Below are positions 10,237-18,882 of a stretch of DNA of 64,000 bases, one piece after another. The notes beneath the pieces are model-generated. The model searched no databases and was not told where the DNA came from. It saw only the letters and a program-made list of their open reading frames with translations. The translations under genes and the position numbers were made by a program. Positions within the stretch are counted from its first letter, which is position 1; each line of letters opens with the position of its first letter. This stretch comes from Promethearchaeota archaeon (GTDB lineage: Archaea > Asgardarchaeota > Lokiarchaeia > Helarchaeales > RDOG01), in assembly GCA_011365055.1 (NCBI GenBank), contig RDOG01000009.1:62001-126000 (forward strand). Reading direction: 5' to 3'.

Positions 10237-11310
10237 ATGAAGAAGCGCTCATGTGTAATTTTAGCTTGTACAGGAACGGTAGGCCAAAGATTAGTAGATA
10301 TGTTAGCCAATCATCCTTATTTTGATATAATAGATATAGCAGCATCAAAAAGATCAGCAGGTCTTCTCTATAGAGAACGATTAAAAGATCAATGGTATCT
10401 TCCATCAGAGATACCAGAAGAAATAGGAGAAATGAGAATTAAACTCACGAATCCAAAAGAAGTAGAAAAAGCAGATATTGCATTCAGTGCATTACCTTCA
10501 GATGAAGCAAAAACTTTGGAAATTGAATTTGCAAAAGCAGGATTCTTTATTGAAAGTAAAGCAAGCGCTAATAGAATGAGAGAAAACGTTCCATTATTAA
10601 TTCCAGAACTGAATGCTAACCATTTAGATATTTTAAAAGAGCAAACCGAATGGTCTGGATCAATCGTGACAGATCCAAACTGCACGACTGTTGGGTTTGC
10701 AATGGTAGTAAAACCAATATTAGAAGCATATGGAATTAAATCAGTAATTGCTAACACCTGGCAGGCAATATCGGGATCAGGAATCCCTGGAGTTCCAGGA
10801 TTGTTGATAAACGAAAATGTAATTCCATACATTGGTGGAGAAGAAGAAAAAGTAGAATCAGAAGTTTTAAAAATCGCTGGAAAAATTGAGAATGGTAAAA
10901 TAATTAAAGAAAAGTTTCCGATTGCAGCTACTTGTACGAGAGTTCCCGTTACAGATGGTCATTTCGAAACAGCATATATTAATACTGTTAAGAAGGTTGA
11001 AGATATTGAAGATATCGTTAATTTATTAAGGAATTTTAAGGGAATCAAAGAATTCACGGAGATCAAATCTAAGTTAACTTACGCTCCAAATGATCCAATC
11101 ATTGTAAGGAACGAAATTAACAGACCACAACCAAGATTAGATAGAGATGCAGGAACAGTACCTGGAATGGCAGTTACTGTTGGAAGAATCCGTAGAGGAA
11201 TTGATGATTATTCTATTAATTTATGTGTTCTTTCTCATAATACTATAAGGGGTGCTGCAGGGTCCTCCGTGTTAGGAGCAGAGGTAGCAATCGCAAAGAA
11301 TTTAGTCTAA
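10237..11310 (+). CDS. asd: Aspartate-semialdehyde dehydrogenase
   Basis: The 357-residue protein has an N-terminal dinucleotide-binding segment (ACTGTVGQRLVDMLANHP) and the catalytic cysteine in DPNCTTVGFAM, with the substrate-binding stretch CTRVPVTDGHFET downstream, as in archaeal/fungal-type Asd. It makes L-aspartate 4-semialdehyde, the precursor of Lys, Met and Thr and, in archaea with the alternative route, of aromatic amino acids. The ADTH synthase gene starts only 12 bp after its stop, and DHQ synthase II lies upstream, which suggests the cluster feeds the aromatic pathway. Confidence 0.94.
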   Translation: MKKRSCVILACTGTVGQRLVDMLANHPYFDIIDIAASKRSAGLLYRERLKDQWYLPSEIPEEIGEMRIKLTNPKEVEKADIAFSALPSDEAKTLEIEFAKAGFFIESKASANRMRENVPLLIPELNANHLDILKEQTEWSGSIVTDPNCTTVGFAMVVKPILEAYGIKSVIANTWQAISGSGIPGVPGLLINENVIPYIGGEEEKVESEVLKIAGKIENGKIIKEKFPIAATCTRVPVTDGHFETAYINTVKKVEDIEDIVNLLRNFKGIKEFTEIKSKLTYAPNDPIIVRNEINRPQPRLDRDAGTVPGMAVTVGRIRRGIDDYSINLCVLSHNTIRGAAGSSVLGAEVAIAKNLV

Positions 11311-11322
11311 AAATGTGATGAT

Positions 11323-12120
11323 ATGAGTTTAATTGGAAAGGCAGTTAGATTAGAAAGAATCGTGAACAGGAATACGAAAAGAACAATTATAATCCCACTG
11401 GATCATGGCATGACTGTTGGTCCCATCGAAGGAATCATAAATTTAAAGACCATGGTTGATCAAGTTGCCGAAGGAGGAGCTAATGCAGTCATAGAACACA
11501 TAGGGTCAGTATTTTATGGTCATAGAAAGTCAGGTAAAGATATTGGTTTGATCGTGCATCTTTCGGCAAGCACGAAATTAGGCCCTAATCCTAATAATAA
11601 AGTAATAGTGACTTCAGTAGAAGATGCTTTAGCTATAGGAGCAGATGGAGTTTCAGTTCATATAAACATTGGAGGAGAATCCGAGGCTAGAATGTTACAA
11701 GATTTAGGGGAAATTTCTAGTAATTGTAGGAAATGGGGAATGCCTCTTTTAGCTATGATGTATCCAAGGGGAAAAAAAATCTCAAACGAACATGATGTAA
11801 GCCATGTTAAACTTGCTGCACGAGTTGCTGCAGAATTAGGTGTTGATATCGTAAAAACTAATTACACGGGCTCAATCGACTCGTTTAAAGAAGTAGTCCA
11901 AGGGTGTCCAGCTCCCGTGATTATTGCAGGAGGACCAAAGATGGATACGATCAAAGATGTTTTACAAGTTGTAAAAGATAGCATTGTTGCAGGTGGAAGT
12001 GGTGTGGCATTAGGTCGAAATGTATTTCAATCAGAAAATCCCATTAAGACTGTAAGAGCATTATATCGGATTGTTCATGAGAATTGGGATGTCGAAGAAG
12101 CTCTAAAAGAATTGAAATAA
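11323..12120 (+). CDS. aroA': 2-amino-3,7-dideoxy-D-threo-hept-6-ulosonate (ADTH) synthase, DhnA-type aldolase
   Basis: The 265-residue protein is a class I aldolase of the DhnA/FbaB family with the ADTH synthase opening [18 protein letters not shown] and [10 protein letters not shown], and the Schiff-base lysine region [11 protein letters not shown]. The enzyme condenses a deoxyketohexose phosphate-derived unit with aspartate semialdehyde, the first step of the archaeal alternative shikimate route. Its position right after asd supports this role over plain fructose-bisphosphate aldolase, which is the main alternative. Confidence 0.88.
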   Translation: MSLIGKAVRLERIVNRNTKRTIIIPLDHGMTVGPIEGIINLKTMVDQVAEGGANAVIEHIGSVFYGHRKSGKDIGLIVHLSASTKLGPNPNNKVIVTSVEDALAIGADGVSVHINIGGESEARMLQDLGEISSNCRKWGMPLLAMMYPRGKKISNEHDVSHVKLAARVAAELGVDIVKTNYTGSIDSFKEVVQGCPAPVIIAGGPKMDTIKDVLQVVKDSIVAGGSGVALGRNVFQSENPIKTVRALYRIVHENWDVEEALKELK

Positions 12121-12135
12121 AAAAATCATTATTAT

Positions 12136-12378
12136 TTAATGCAATTGTTCTACGATCTTTCGTTCTTCCAATTTCATTAAATAATGAAAGATCCCTTTTC
12201 TTGCTGTCGCTATTTTTTTTAACGGTCCCAATTCAGATTTCCAAGCTTTTTCTATTTTTTCTTTTGTGTAAAGTAATTCATAAAAGCAATCAGGGCAATA
12301 ATAGTATATATCTTCGCCGAAATTGAAATCTAATATTTTATTTTGATGCTTGCATTCATTTAATGTATTTTTCGCCAA
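12136..12378 (-). CDS. Small protein with C-x-H / C-P-x-C metal-binding-like motif, function unknown
   Basis: This is an 80-residue open frame with a TTG start at 12378 preceded by GGAGAG at good spacing. It contains CKH near residue 9 and CPDC near residue 29, which together could bind one zinc ion; the rest is a charged helix. It is the last gene of the minus-strand run that carries endonuclease Q (17 bp away) and is convergent with ADTH synthase. I do not recognise the family. The metal site and co-transcription with endonuclease Q are inferences. Confidence 0.6.
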   Translation of the reverse strand: MAKNTLNECKHQNKILDFNFGEDIYYYCPDCFYELLYTKEKIEKAWKSELGPLKKIATARKGIFHYLMKLEERKIVEQLH

Positions 12379-12395
12379 TTAAAACTCTCCTAAAT

Positions 12396-13751
12396 TTAAA
12401 TATTTAATTCTTTTTGAACTGTTTTTTTAATTTTCTTTATTTTACCTACGACGATATTTGTCTCAAATAAGTCTTGTACTTGTTGTTTTTCACCTATAAC
12501 TAAATTACCATAAGTTCCATCATAACCTAATGGATTAAAATGGAATTTTCCATTTTTAACCTTTAAAATTAAATTAATAACATCTTGATCGATTTTATCT
12601 TCCAAATTCGATTTAATTACCTCATCTGATTTAAACCATAATTCACATTCATTTCCAATTAAATTAATAATATCATTATAAAGTGCGATATTTTTTTTAG
12701 ATGTCACCGATTTCGAGTTAAAAAATCCAATTGCCAACATTTCAATAAGCGGAACCATATGCACGAATTTTTGAGATTTTTTAGGTAAATAACCATATTC
12801 TCGATTCCCATTTTGAACCTTTGTAAGCTGAAATGCCCGTTCTAAAACTCCAATTGTTAAGGGTTTGTTACAAATAGGACAACGACCATTTTTTGGAGTA
12901 AATCTTGGAGAAAAAACACAATAATCATTACCATGATCCTTTTTACCTGCTCTATGTCCTGATAAAAAGAATTTACCTTCAGTTGGATGAAATTCTCCTG
13001 TTCTAAAAATGTTTTTATCCCTTATATTTTTAATAATATCATAATAAGATAACTCTTTAACTTCAAATGTGGTGAATTCTCTTCCCAATCTATTTAATTG
13101 AACAGAATGAGCATCACTATTTGATATAAATCCAATTTTATCAAGCTCAGGTATCATTCCTAAAATAATTGGATCAGCACTCAAACCCGTTTCTATGCAA
13201 TTTATGTTTTCCGTAGCACCACCAAAAAAATCTTCTAGGTAATTTATTGGATTTTCGGAACCAAATACTCCAGATGGCGTCATTATATGAGCAGGAATAA
13301 ATTCGTTGAATTCTTCCACTTCTAGAAATTTATTTAATCGATCACCAACCTCTTCATTATCTTTACATTTTACGAAAGGTCTCCCAATTGTATTTTTAAC
13401 CTCCCACTTTTCAAATAAATTTAGAGTTTTTGAAATTGCATCAAAAGATGGGAAGAATAATATGATGTGAACGCTTTTTCTACCTTTTCCTAAGCTACAA
13501 GTAAAAATTACCTCCGTTTGTAACATGAAGCTAATATTATTCCCCTTCTTTAGATAAAATAAACCATTATCTTTATCAATTTCTATTAATTGCTCCTTTA
13601 ATTGATTTAGCCAGCCTTCATGAAGTGAATCGCCAGTTCCAATTACATTAATTCCTTTTTTTGGACCGATTTCATAAAAATCTTCTAATAAAATCTTGCC
13701 AACTCCTCCACTCGCACCCGAATGATAATGTAGATCAACATTTATTATCAT
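12396..13751 (-). CDS. Endonuclease Q-like PHP-domain DNA repair nuclease
   Basis: The N-terminal half is a PHP metallo-domain: DLHYHSGASGG at residues 6-16, a GTGDSLH motif, a second metal cluster around IPAHIMTP, and FISNSDAHS near residue 235. It is followed by a zinc-finger segment (GRCPICNKPLTIGVLERA, about residues 290-310) that in EndoQ precedes a helical C-terminal domain (here VPLIEMLAIGF). EndoQ, known from Thermococcales and some bacteria, nicks DNA 5' of deaminated bases such as uracil and hypoxanthine. The length of 451 residues is close to the ~400-425 usual for the family. It overlaps the upstream HAD gene by 4 bp, so the two are translationally coupled. Confidence 0.85.
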   Translation of the reverse strand: MIINVDLHYHSGASGGVGKILLEDFYEIGPKKGINVIGTGDSLHEGWLNQLKEQLIEIDKDNGLFYLKKGNNISFMLQTEVIFTCSLGKGRKSVHIILFFPSFDAISKTLNLFEKWEVKNTIGRPFVKCKDNEEVGDRLNKFLEVEEFNEFIPAHIMTPSGVFGSENPINYLEDFFGGATENINCIETGLSADPIILGMIPELDKIGFISNSDAHSVQLNRLGREFTTFEVKELSYYDIIKNIRDKNIFRTGEFHPTEGKFFLSGHRAGKKDHGNDYCVFSPRFTPKNGRCPICNKPLTIGVLERAFQLTKVQNGNREYGYLPKKSQKFVHMVPLIEMLAIGFFNSKSVTSKKNIALYNDIINLIGNECELWFKSDEVIKSNLEDKIDQDVINLILKVKNGKFHFNPLGYDGTYGNLVIGEKQQVQDLFETNIVVGKIKKIKKTVQKELNI

Positions 13752-14455
13752 ATTTTCATACCTTCACTTTTTCTTTCAAATAATTCTTTTAATTCGGATA
13801 AATTATTAAGAAAATAATCAACTTTGAATCCATTATAATCTTTTTTATCGTGTCTTTTATTTAACACCGCTACAGAAATAGCTCCTATTGTATTAGCGCA
13901 TTCAATATCAATAGGATGATCTCCGACAACTAACGTATGTTTGGGATCTGATTCTAATTCTTCTAAAACTTTCATTAAATGTTCAGAATGTGGTTTAGGA
14001 TTAATCACATCGTCTCTAGCAATGATTGATTTGAAAAAAGATTTAATATTGTGTTTTTCAAGTAAAAAATCAATAATTTCTCTAGGTTCTAAAGTAAAGA
14101 TACCCATTTTTATATTTAAATTTTTGAAAAAATTCAATAAATCTGAGACATAAGGATATATTTCATTTTTTTTAGCTGATTGCCACTCCCATCTCTTTAC
14201 AATCTTTTCCATTTCTTCTTTAACATGTTCCCATTCATGTATTCGATTATTATCTTCTAAAAATTTTCTTGTTTTTTTACCAATGATTGAGATTCTATCT
14301 TCTATTAAGAGATAATCGTTTGAAATTTTAAAATTTGATATTAAAAAGTCAATAAGTTCCCTTCTCATCTTTAAAAATGGTATTTGGAACTCGCATAAAG
14401 TTCCATCATAATCAAAAACAATTGCATTGACAAAATATCTTAACTTTTTATCCAT
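13748..14455 (-). CDS. HAD-superfamily hydrolase (phosphoglycolate phosphatase-like)
   Basis: HAD motif I is FDYDGTLCEF (nucleophile Asp and acid/base Asp), motif II is in GIFTLEP, and motifs III/IV are KPHSEHL and VVGDHPIDIECA. A helical cap lies between motifs I and II, as in C1-type phosphatases. The substrate cannot be told from sequence; phosphoglycolate or a nucleotide monophosphate is typical. Since the gene overlaps endonuclease Q by 4 bp it may remove a 3' or nucleotide phosphate in repair, but that is speculation. I use the ATG at 14455; TTG at 14464 is also in frame. Confidence 0.85.
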   Translation of the reverse strand: MDKKLRYFVNAIVFDYDGTLCEFQIPFLKMRRELIDFLISNFKISNDYLLIEDRISIIGKKTRKFLEDNNRIHEWEHVKEEMEKIVKRWEWQSAKKNEIYPYVSDLLNFFKNLNIKMGIFTLEPREIIDFLLEKHNIKSFFKSIIARDDVINPKPHSEHLMKVLEELESDPKHTLVVGDHPIDIECANTIGAISVAVLNKRHDKKDYNGFKVDYFLNNLSELKELFERKSEGMKI

Positions 14456-14478
14456 ATTTATCAATTTTTTTTAATCGT

Positions 14479-14928
14479 TCAAGTAAAATGAAAAAATCCT
14501 ATTTTTGGCTCATATAACGTTCCATTTGATATTAATTCGTCAATCAATTTTTTAACCGTTTCAATTTTTATTCCCGAAAATTTAGCCTTTTCATATAGAT
14601 CTTGTATATTTATTAGTCTATTAGCATCTTGAATGGAAAGTTCATTTAATAAATTTTTGAATTGTTGAATGATTGAAGTTTTAATTGTTTTTTCATTCGA
14701 TTTATCCATGATTTCATCCAAAATTTCGTCCCTTAAATTTTTAGGGACTTTATAATACTTCAATGCTAAAATTGCATCTTGCTCTGTTTCGAAAAAGCCT
14801 ATTTTTTTTGCTCTTTCGATATTGATTTTTTTTCTACAACTGAGACAAGTTTTAGTTTTTTGTGTACTTGGTGAATATAACTTAGCTCCGCAATTTTGGC
14901 ATAAAAAAATAGAGAAATTTTTTTTCAA
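14479..14928 (-). CDS. Zinc-ribbon (DUF1922-like) plus winged-helix protein
   Basis: The N-terminus has FLCQNCGAKLYSPS and TCLSCRK, a four-cysteine zinc ribbon resembling archaeal DUF1922, followed by a short helix block (residues 45-60). The C-terminal ~70 residues (about 85-149) look like a winged helix, ending with a strand pair around SNGTLYEPKIGFFHF, as in the C-terminal wHTH of MCM and related replication or transcription proteins. The TTG start at 14928 is the only workable one. It lies between DUF211 and HAD/endonuclease Q genes, all on the minus strand with tiny gaps, so a DNA-related role is plausible but unproven. Confidence 0.65.
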   Translation of the reverse strand: MKKNFSIFLCQNCGAKLYSPSTQKTKTCLSCRKKINIERAKKIGFFETEQDAILALKYYKVPKNLRDEILDEIMDKSNEKTIKTSIIQQFKNLLNELSIQDANRLINIQDLYEKAKFSGIKIETVKKLIDELISNGTLYEPKIGFFHFT

Positions 14929-14938
14929 TGTATTACAT

Positions 14939-15238
14939 TTATAGATTTTTATCAGAATGCGTTGGAACTTCTTCTATGATTTTTTCTCCAGCAATTACCT
15001 TATCCACACTATGAATCGAGCAATTCCATCTGGCAAGTTCATCGCCAATTTTTTCGTAATCTAAGTCATCGCCCGCGATCGTTATTTTAATTGATTCAGT
15101 TTCCTTGTCAATCTCTATTAATGAAATATTAACACCATTTATACAATCTATATCAGCAAGTTTTGAAGCTAATAATGGTAAATTTGGTTGATGCGGTTTT
15201 AAAACATCTAATACAAGTAATTTTATCCCAGGACTCAT
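14939..15238 (-). CDS. DUF211 family protein
   Basis: This 99-residue protein matches the archaeal DUF211 pattern closely: GIKLLVLDVLKPHQP at the start, DCINGVNISLIEID, ESIKITIAGDDLDYEKI, and SIHSVDKVIAGEKI near the end. The fold is ferredoxin-like and known members are oligomeric metal- or nucleotide-binding proteins of unknown role. It heads the minus-strand group of zinc-ribbon/wHTH, HAD and endonuclease Q genes and is divergent from tldD, with about 150 bp between them holding both promoters. Confidence 0.9.
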   Translation of the reverse strand: MSPGIKLLVLDVLKPHQPNLPLLASKLADIDCINGVNISLIEIDKETESIKITIAGDDLDYEKIGDELARWNCSIHSVDKVIAGEKIIEEVPTHSDKNL

Positions 15239-15387
15239 TTTTTGACCTCATAAAAATAACAGAATATGATTATTCATTTGAATACAAAATCTTGTTCGCA
15301 TTTTAATTAACTTTATTATCAAATGATTATAATTAATTTTAATACATATCTCTTTTAAACTTATTTTTATAGAAAGAAGGTTTGACA

Positions 15388-16788
15388 ATGGAAGAATTTT
15401 TAGCAAATTTGATTCAAAAAAGCATAAATCTTGTTGAATATATTGATGCTAGAATTTGTTCTTATGAAAATAACGTAATTAGATTTGTTGATGGAATAAC
15501 TAAAGATGTAATTAGTTCTAATGAGATGGGAATTGGAATTAGAGCGTTTAAAAATGGTTCATGGGGATATTTATGTTCAAATAATATCTCAAAAGAATCC
15601 TTACAAAAAATGGTTGATAAGGTCATAAAGTTAACGAACACCTTGGAATCAAAATCAAAAATTAAATTTGGATTAAATGAACCAGAACTTATCAAGGATT
15701 CTTGGCAAGCGCCAGAAAAAAAAAGTATTAAAAATATCTCAATTGAAGATAAAATGCAATACATTAAAAATATTTATAAACAATCCATTTCCTATGATGA
15801 AAGAATATATAATTCAAACATTCTATATTTTGATTCCATTAAAAACGAGAAAATACTTAATTCTTCAGGATTACATTTAGATATTACCACTTCTTATGTT
15901 AGAAATGTAGTTTCTAATTATGCCTTTGATGGAACTAAACGCCAATTTGCACTTCGTAGTATTGGAGGAATCGGAGGATGGGAAATTATAGAGCAAGAAA
16001 AAGCACAAAATTTAGGAAATCTTGCATCAGAGCAAGCAGTTAGATTATTAAAGGCGAAAGCGTTAAAAGCTGGCAGATATAGCGCAGTTCTTGATCAAAC
16101 TTTAGCGGGACTTTTTGTGCATGAAGCTTTTGGACATTGTTGTGAAGCAGATGCTATTTTAAACGGAGAATCAGTGTTAGAAAATAAATTAGGGGAACAA
16201 GTTGGAGCGGAAATGGTTAATATTGTTGATGATCCAACAATTGATGGGTTATATGGCTCCTATAAATACGATTCGGAAGGAGTTTTAGGAAAAAAAAAGT
16301 ATCTAGTAAAAAATGGGGTTCTACACTCATATTTACATGGATTAGAAAGTGCTAGTAGAATGAATCAAGAGCATTCTACTGGAAACGCGAGAGCTGGCGG
16401 TTACTCTCATTTACCAATCATCAGAATGTCCAATACTTTAATTGAGCCTGGGGACAGGTCTTTAGAAGAAATGGTCGAAGAAATAAGAGAGGGCATTTTT
16501 GCTAGGCGATGGAAATATGGTTACGTGGATCCTAGTAAAGGAGAGTTTCAATTTAAATGTGCAGAAGCATATAAAATAAAAAATGGAGAAATTGATAAAA
16601 ACCAAATATATGCAGATACCGCGTTGTCAGGAATAACGCTTGAGGTTCTCCATAACATTACAGGTATTGGAAAAGAAATTGAATTTTCTCCAGGAACGTG
16701 CGGAAAAGAAGGGCAAAGTGCACCAGTAACTGATGGATCTGGATACTTGTTAATACCAAAAGGAATTGTATTTGGAGGTCTTGCATGA
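15388..16788 (+). CDS. tldD: TldD metalloprotease subunit
   Basis: The protein carries the zinc-binding HExxxH motif in GLFVHEAFGHCCEADA and the TldD hallmark LVKNGVLHSYLHG, followed by GNARAGGYSHLPIIRMSN and the C-terminal GTCGKEGQSAPVTDG. TldD pairs with TldE to form a barrel protease that degrades unfolded peptides, and in bacteria matures microcin B17 and CcdA. Length (467) is normal. The ATG at 15388 follows AAGG at good distance; TTG at 15382 is also possible. The tldE start overlaps its stop codon. Confidence 0.95.
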   Translation: MEEFLANLIQKSINLVEYIDARICSYENNVIRFVDGITKDVISSNEMGIGIRAFKNGSWGYLCSNNISKESLQKMVDKVIKLTNTLESKSKIKFGLNEPELIKDSWQAPEKKSIKNISIEDKMQYIKNIYKQSISYDERIYNSNILYFDSIKNEKILNSSGLHLDITTSYVRNVVSNYAFDGTKRQFALRSIGGIGGWEIIEQEKAQNLGNLASEQAVRLLKAKALKAGRYSAVLDQTLAGLFVHEAFGHCCEADAILNGESVLENKLGEQVGAEMVNIVDDPTIDGLYGSYKYDSEGVLGKKKYLVKNGVLHSYLHGLESASRMNQEHSTGNARAGGYSHLPIIRMSNTLIEPGDRSLEEMVEEIREGIFARRWKYGYVDPSKGEFQFKCAEAYKIKNGEIDKNQIYADTALSGITLEVLHNITGIGKEIEFSPGTCGKEGQSAPVTDGSGYLLIPKGIVFGGLA

Positions 16789-18137
16789 ACGACTTGGATT
16801 TGGCAAAAAAAACTATAAATCTTGGTTTAAGATCAGATATAGATGAAATTGAGGTAAAAATATCAAATTCAAATTTAATTGCAGTAAAAATTGAAAAGGA
16901 TTCGCTAAAAAAGTCTCAAATTAATGAGGACAGGGGGCTTTCCGTACGAGTAATAAAAAATAAATCAGTAGGGTTTAGTTATACTACTTCATTAACCATG
17001 CCCGCTATTGAAAATTGTATTAGAAATGCTGTAAAAATGGCTAAATTTGGAGTACCAGATCCAGGTTTTCATTCATTATGTACACCCCAAAAAATTAAAT
17101 TAATAAAAAACACGAGAGATAAAAGTATCGCTGAAATGGAGATTGAAGAGGCTGTATCGATTGTATTTGAAACCTTAGAAAACACGAAAATCGATAAAAG
17201 GATTTATAATACTAGCATATCATTTAATTCCGAAGAGTTCAAATTGACAATTGCTAATTCTAGAGGAATTGAATTGGATGATGAGCCATCTCATACTGGA
17301 ATTAATGTTTCTGCAGAAGTAACTGCAAAAGAGAATGATGAAATGACTTCCGGTTTCGAATTTCAGACATGTCGATTTTTAAAAGAGTTAAATCCAAGCT
17401 GGATAGGGAAAGAAGCAGCAAAAATGGCTATTAATTCGTTAAACGCAAAAAAAATAGAGACTACAGAATTGCCAGTTATTTTGCATCCATTAACTGTTCA
17501 AAAAATAGTATCGCATGGAGTGGGAGATGCTATAAATGCGGAATCAATTTTATATAAACGTTCTTTTCTTGTCGGAAAGAAAAATCAAAAAATCGGGAAT
17601 GAACAATTTTCAGTTATTGATGATGGCACATACATTAAAGATAAGATTCCAGCACTTTTCACGTCTTCTTTTGATGGAGAAGGACATCCACATGGCAAGA
17701 CACAACTTGTCGAAAATGGAATTCTTAAAAATTATTTACATAATTCTTACACTTCTAAAAGAATGGAAGAAACCAACACGGGAAATGCATCAAGAGGAAC
17801 ATATAGATCAGTACCGTCAATATCATCTACTAATTTAATAGTAAAACAGGGAACAGGAACTTTAGAAGATATGATTAATGATAGTAAAGAAGCAATTTTG
17901 CTCATTTATACTGGAGATTCTCCAAATTTAGCAACAGGAGATTTTTCAGCTCTTATTAGCTCAGGTTATAAAATAAAAAATGGTGAAATTGACTTCCCTT
18001 TAAAACAAGCAATGTTAGGGATTAATTTAATGAATTTATTTGAACGAATTGAATGGATAGGAAAATATTCTAGGCAAATAGGACATGTTTTTACACCTGC
18101 AATAAAAATAGAACGTGCAAGAATTGGCGGACAATAA
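16785..18137 (+). CDS. tldE: TldE/PmbA, non-catalytic partner of TldD
   Basis: This 450-residue homologue shares the TldD/PmbA fold (ENGILKNYLHNSYTSKRM, TGNASRGTYRSVPSISSTN, IYTGDSPNLATGDFS) but has no HExxxH; at that place the sequence is HPLTVQKIVSHG. It therefore matches TldE, the subunit that completes the heterodimer. It overlaps tldD by 4 bp (ATGA), so the two are translationally coupled. A highly structured stretch follows 10 bp after its stop. Confidence 0.93.
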   Translation: MNDLDLAKKTINLGLRSDIDEIEVKISNSNLIAVKIEKDSLKKSQINEDRGLSVRVIKNKSVGFSYTTSLTMPAIENCIRNAVKMAKFGVPDPGFHSLCTPQKIKLIKNTRDKSIAEMEIEEAVSIVFETLENTKIDKRIYNTSISFNSEEFKLTIANSRGIELDDEPSHTGINVSAEVTAKENDEMTSGFEFQTCRFLKELNPSWIGKEAAKMAINSLNAKKIETTELPVILHPLTVQKIVSHGVGDAINAESILYKRSFLVGKKNQKIGNEQFSVIDDGTYIKDKIPALFTSSFDGEGHPHGKTQLVENGILKNYLHNSYTSKRMEETNTGNASRGTYRSVPSISSTNLIVKQGTGTLEDMINDSKEAILLIYTGDSPNLATGDFSALISSGYKIKNGEIDFPLKQAMLGINLMNLFERIEWIGKYSRQIGHVFTPAIKIERARIGGQ

Positions 18138-18146
18138 AAAAAGGTC

Positions 18147-18228
18147 GGAACCAACTCAATACTCAAGATCCCGGTCATTGGATGGCTAAAAGCCGCTCCC
18201 GGGGGTCATTTTTTTCATTGTTGGTCCC
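18147..18228. ncRNA. Nested-stem structured element, possible H/ACA-like small RNA or terminator
   Basis: An outer arm GGAACCAAC (18147-18155) pairs with GTTGGTCCC (18220-18228). Inside, GATCCCGG (18167-18174) pairs with CCGGGGGTC (18199-18207), and at the tip GGC pairs with GCC around TAAAA. Two unpaired strands of 11-12 nt face each other between outer and inner stems. This lower stem / pocket / upper stem layout is that of archaeal H/ACA guide RNAs, and ATA follows 2 nt after the outer stem, but no clear ACA box or kink-turn is seen. Strand is unknown; it lies between convergent tldE and the profilin-like gene. A terminator is the plain alternative. Confidence 0.4.
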
Positions 18229-18350
18229 TAAATAATGTTATGGTCATTGCTTCTAATAAATTTTGTTTAAGAAAAATGAATAATTTCAAAAATCTAAAAA
18301 GAAAAAATGGAGAAATAAGTAAGATTAGAGAAAAATTAAGGATATTTTGA

Positions 18351-18728
18351 CTATATGTATTGACTCCATTTTTGCAATGTCATCAAGGCACCACGATTAT
18401 CGCCTGATGGATCTACATATGCTATCACGTGACCTGAGGCACAAGGACATCCCACTATATGTCCTTGTCCTTGAAGATTTGTTGCGGAAAGTCTATCCTG
18501 ACTGACGTCTAGGAGCATATATTTTACCTCTTGAATACTAATAGAGCCACCACCTCCTTGGGCTTGGAAAGCTCGAGCTATTGTATTAGCATCGGCAGAA
18601 ACATCCCAATTGGGGGTCTGATAGAGTATTTGTGCCCCTTGAAGAACTACAACAGCTGTAATTGATGGTTCTTCAGCCATCATTGATTGAATGTTTTGTT
18701 CTGTCATAAATTCACCATAATTACTCAT
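18351..18728 (-). CDS. Profilin-like (or roadblock-like) small protein
   Basis: The 125-residue protein has the alternating strand/helix plan shared by profilin and roadblock folds: AVVVLQGAQILYQTPNW, a central KYMLLDVSQDRLSATN, then GHIVGCPCASGHVIAYVDP and a C-terminal helix (ALMTLQKWSQYI). Asgard archaea encode divergent profilins that bind actin, and the length fits; roadblock/LC7 proteins are the main alternative. Context favours profilin: the divergent neighbour 155 bp away is gelsolin-like, another actin regulator. No actin gene is in the window. Assignment rests on motif feel and context, not on a search. Confidence 0.5.
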   Translation of the reverse strand: MSNYGEFMTEQNIQSMMAEEPSITAVVVLQGAQILYQTPNWDVSADANTIARAFQAQGGGGSISIQEVKYMLLDVSQDRLSATNLQGQGHIVGCPCASGHVIAYVDPSGDNRGALMTLQKWSQYI

Positions 18729-18882
18729 AAAATTTAGTTTTACATAATTAAATAATAATTAACCGGCATCATTTATATGATTTATAGTTTTTGTTCTGGA
18801 ATACAATAAAGCATTTAAGTTTTAAATCTAAATAGATAATATAGTTTGAGAAAGTGAGTTCTATAAGAAAACGTGAGAAAAA

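Noticed and set aside
10389..10832. 147-codon minus-strand frame inside asd
   Set aside because: Fully antisense to a well-supported enzyme, with no motif; a shadow frame of AT-rich coding DNA.
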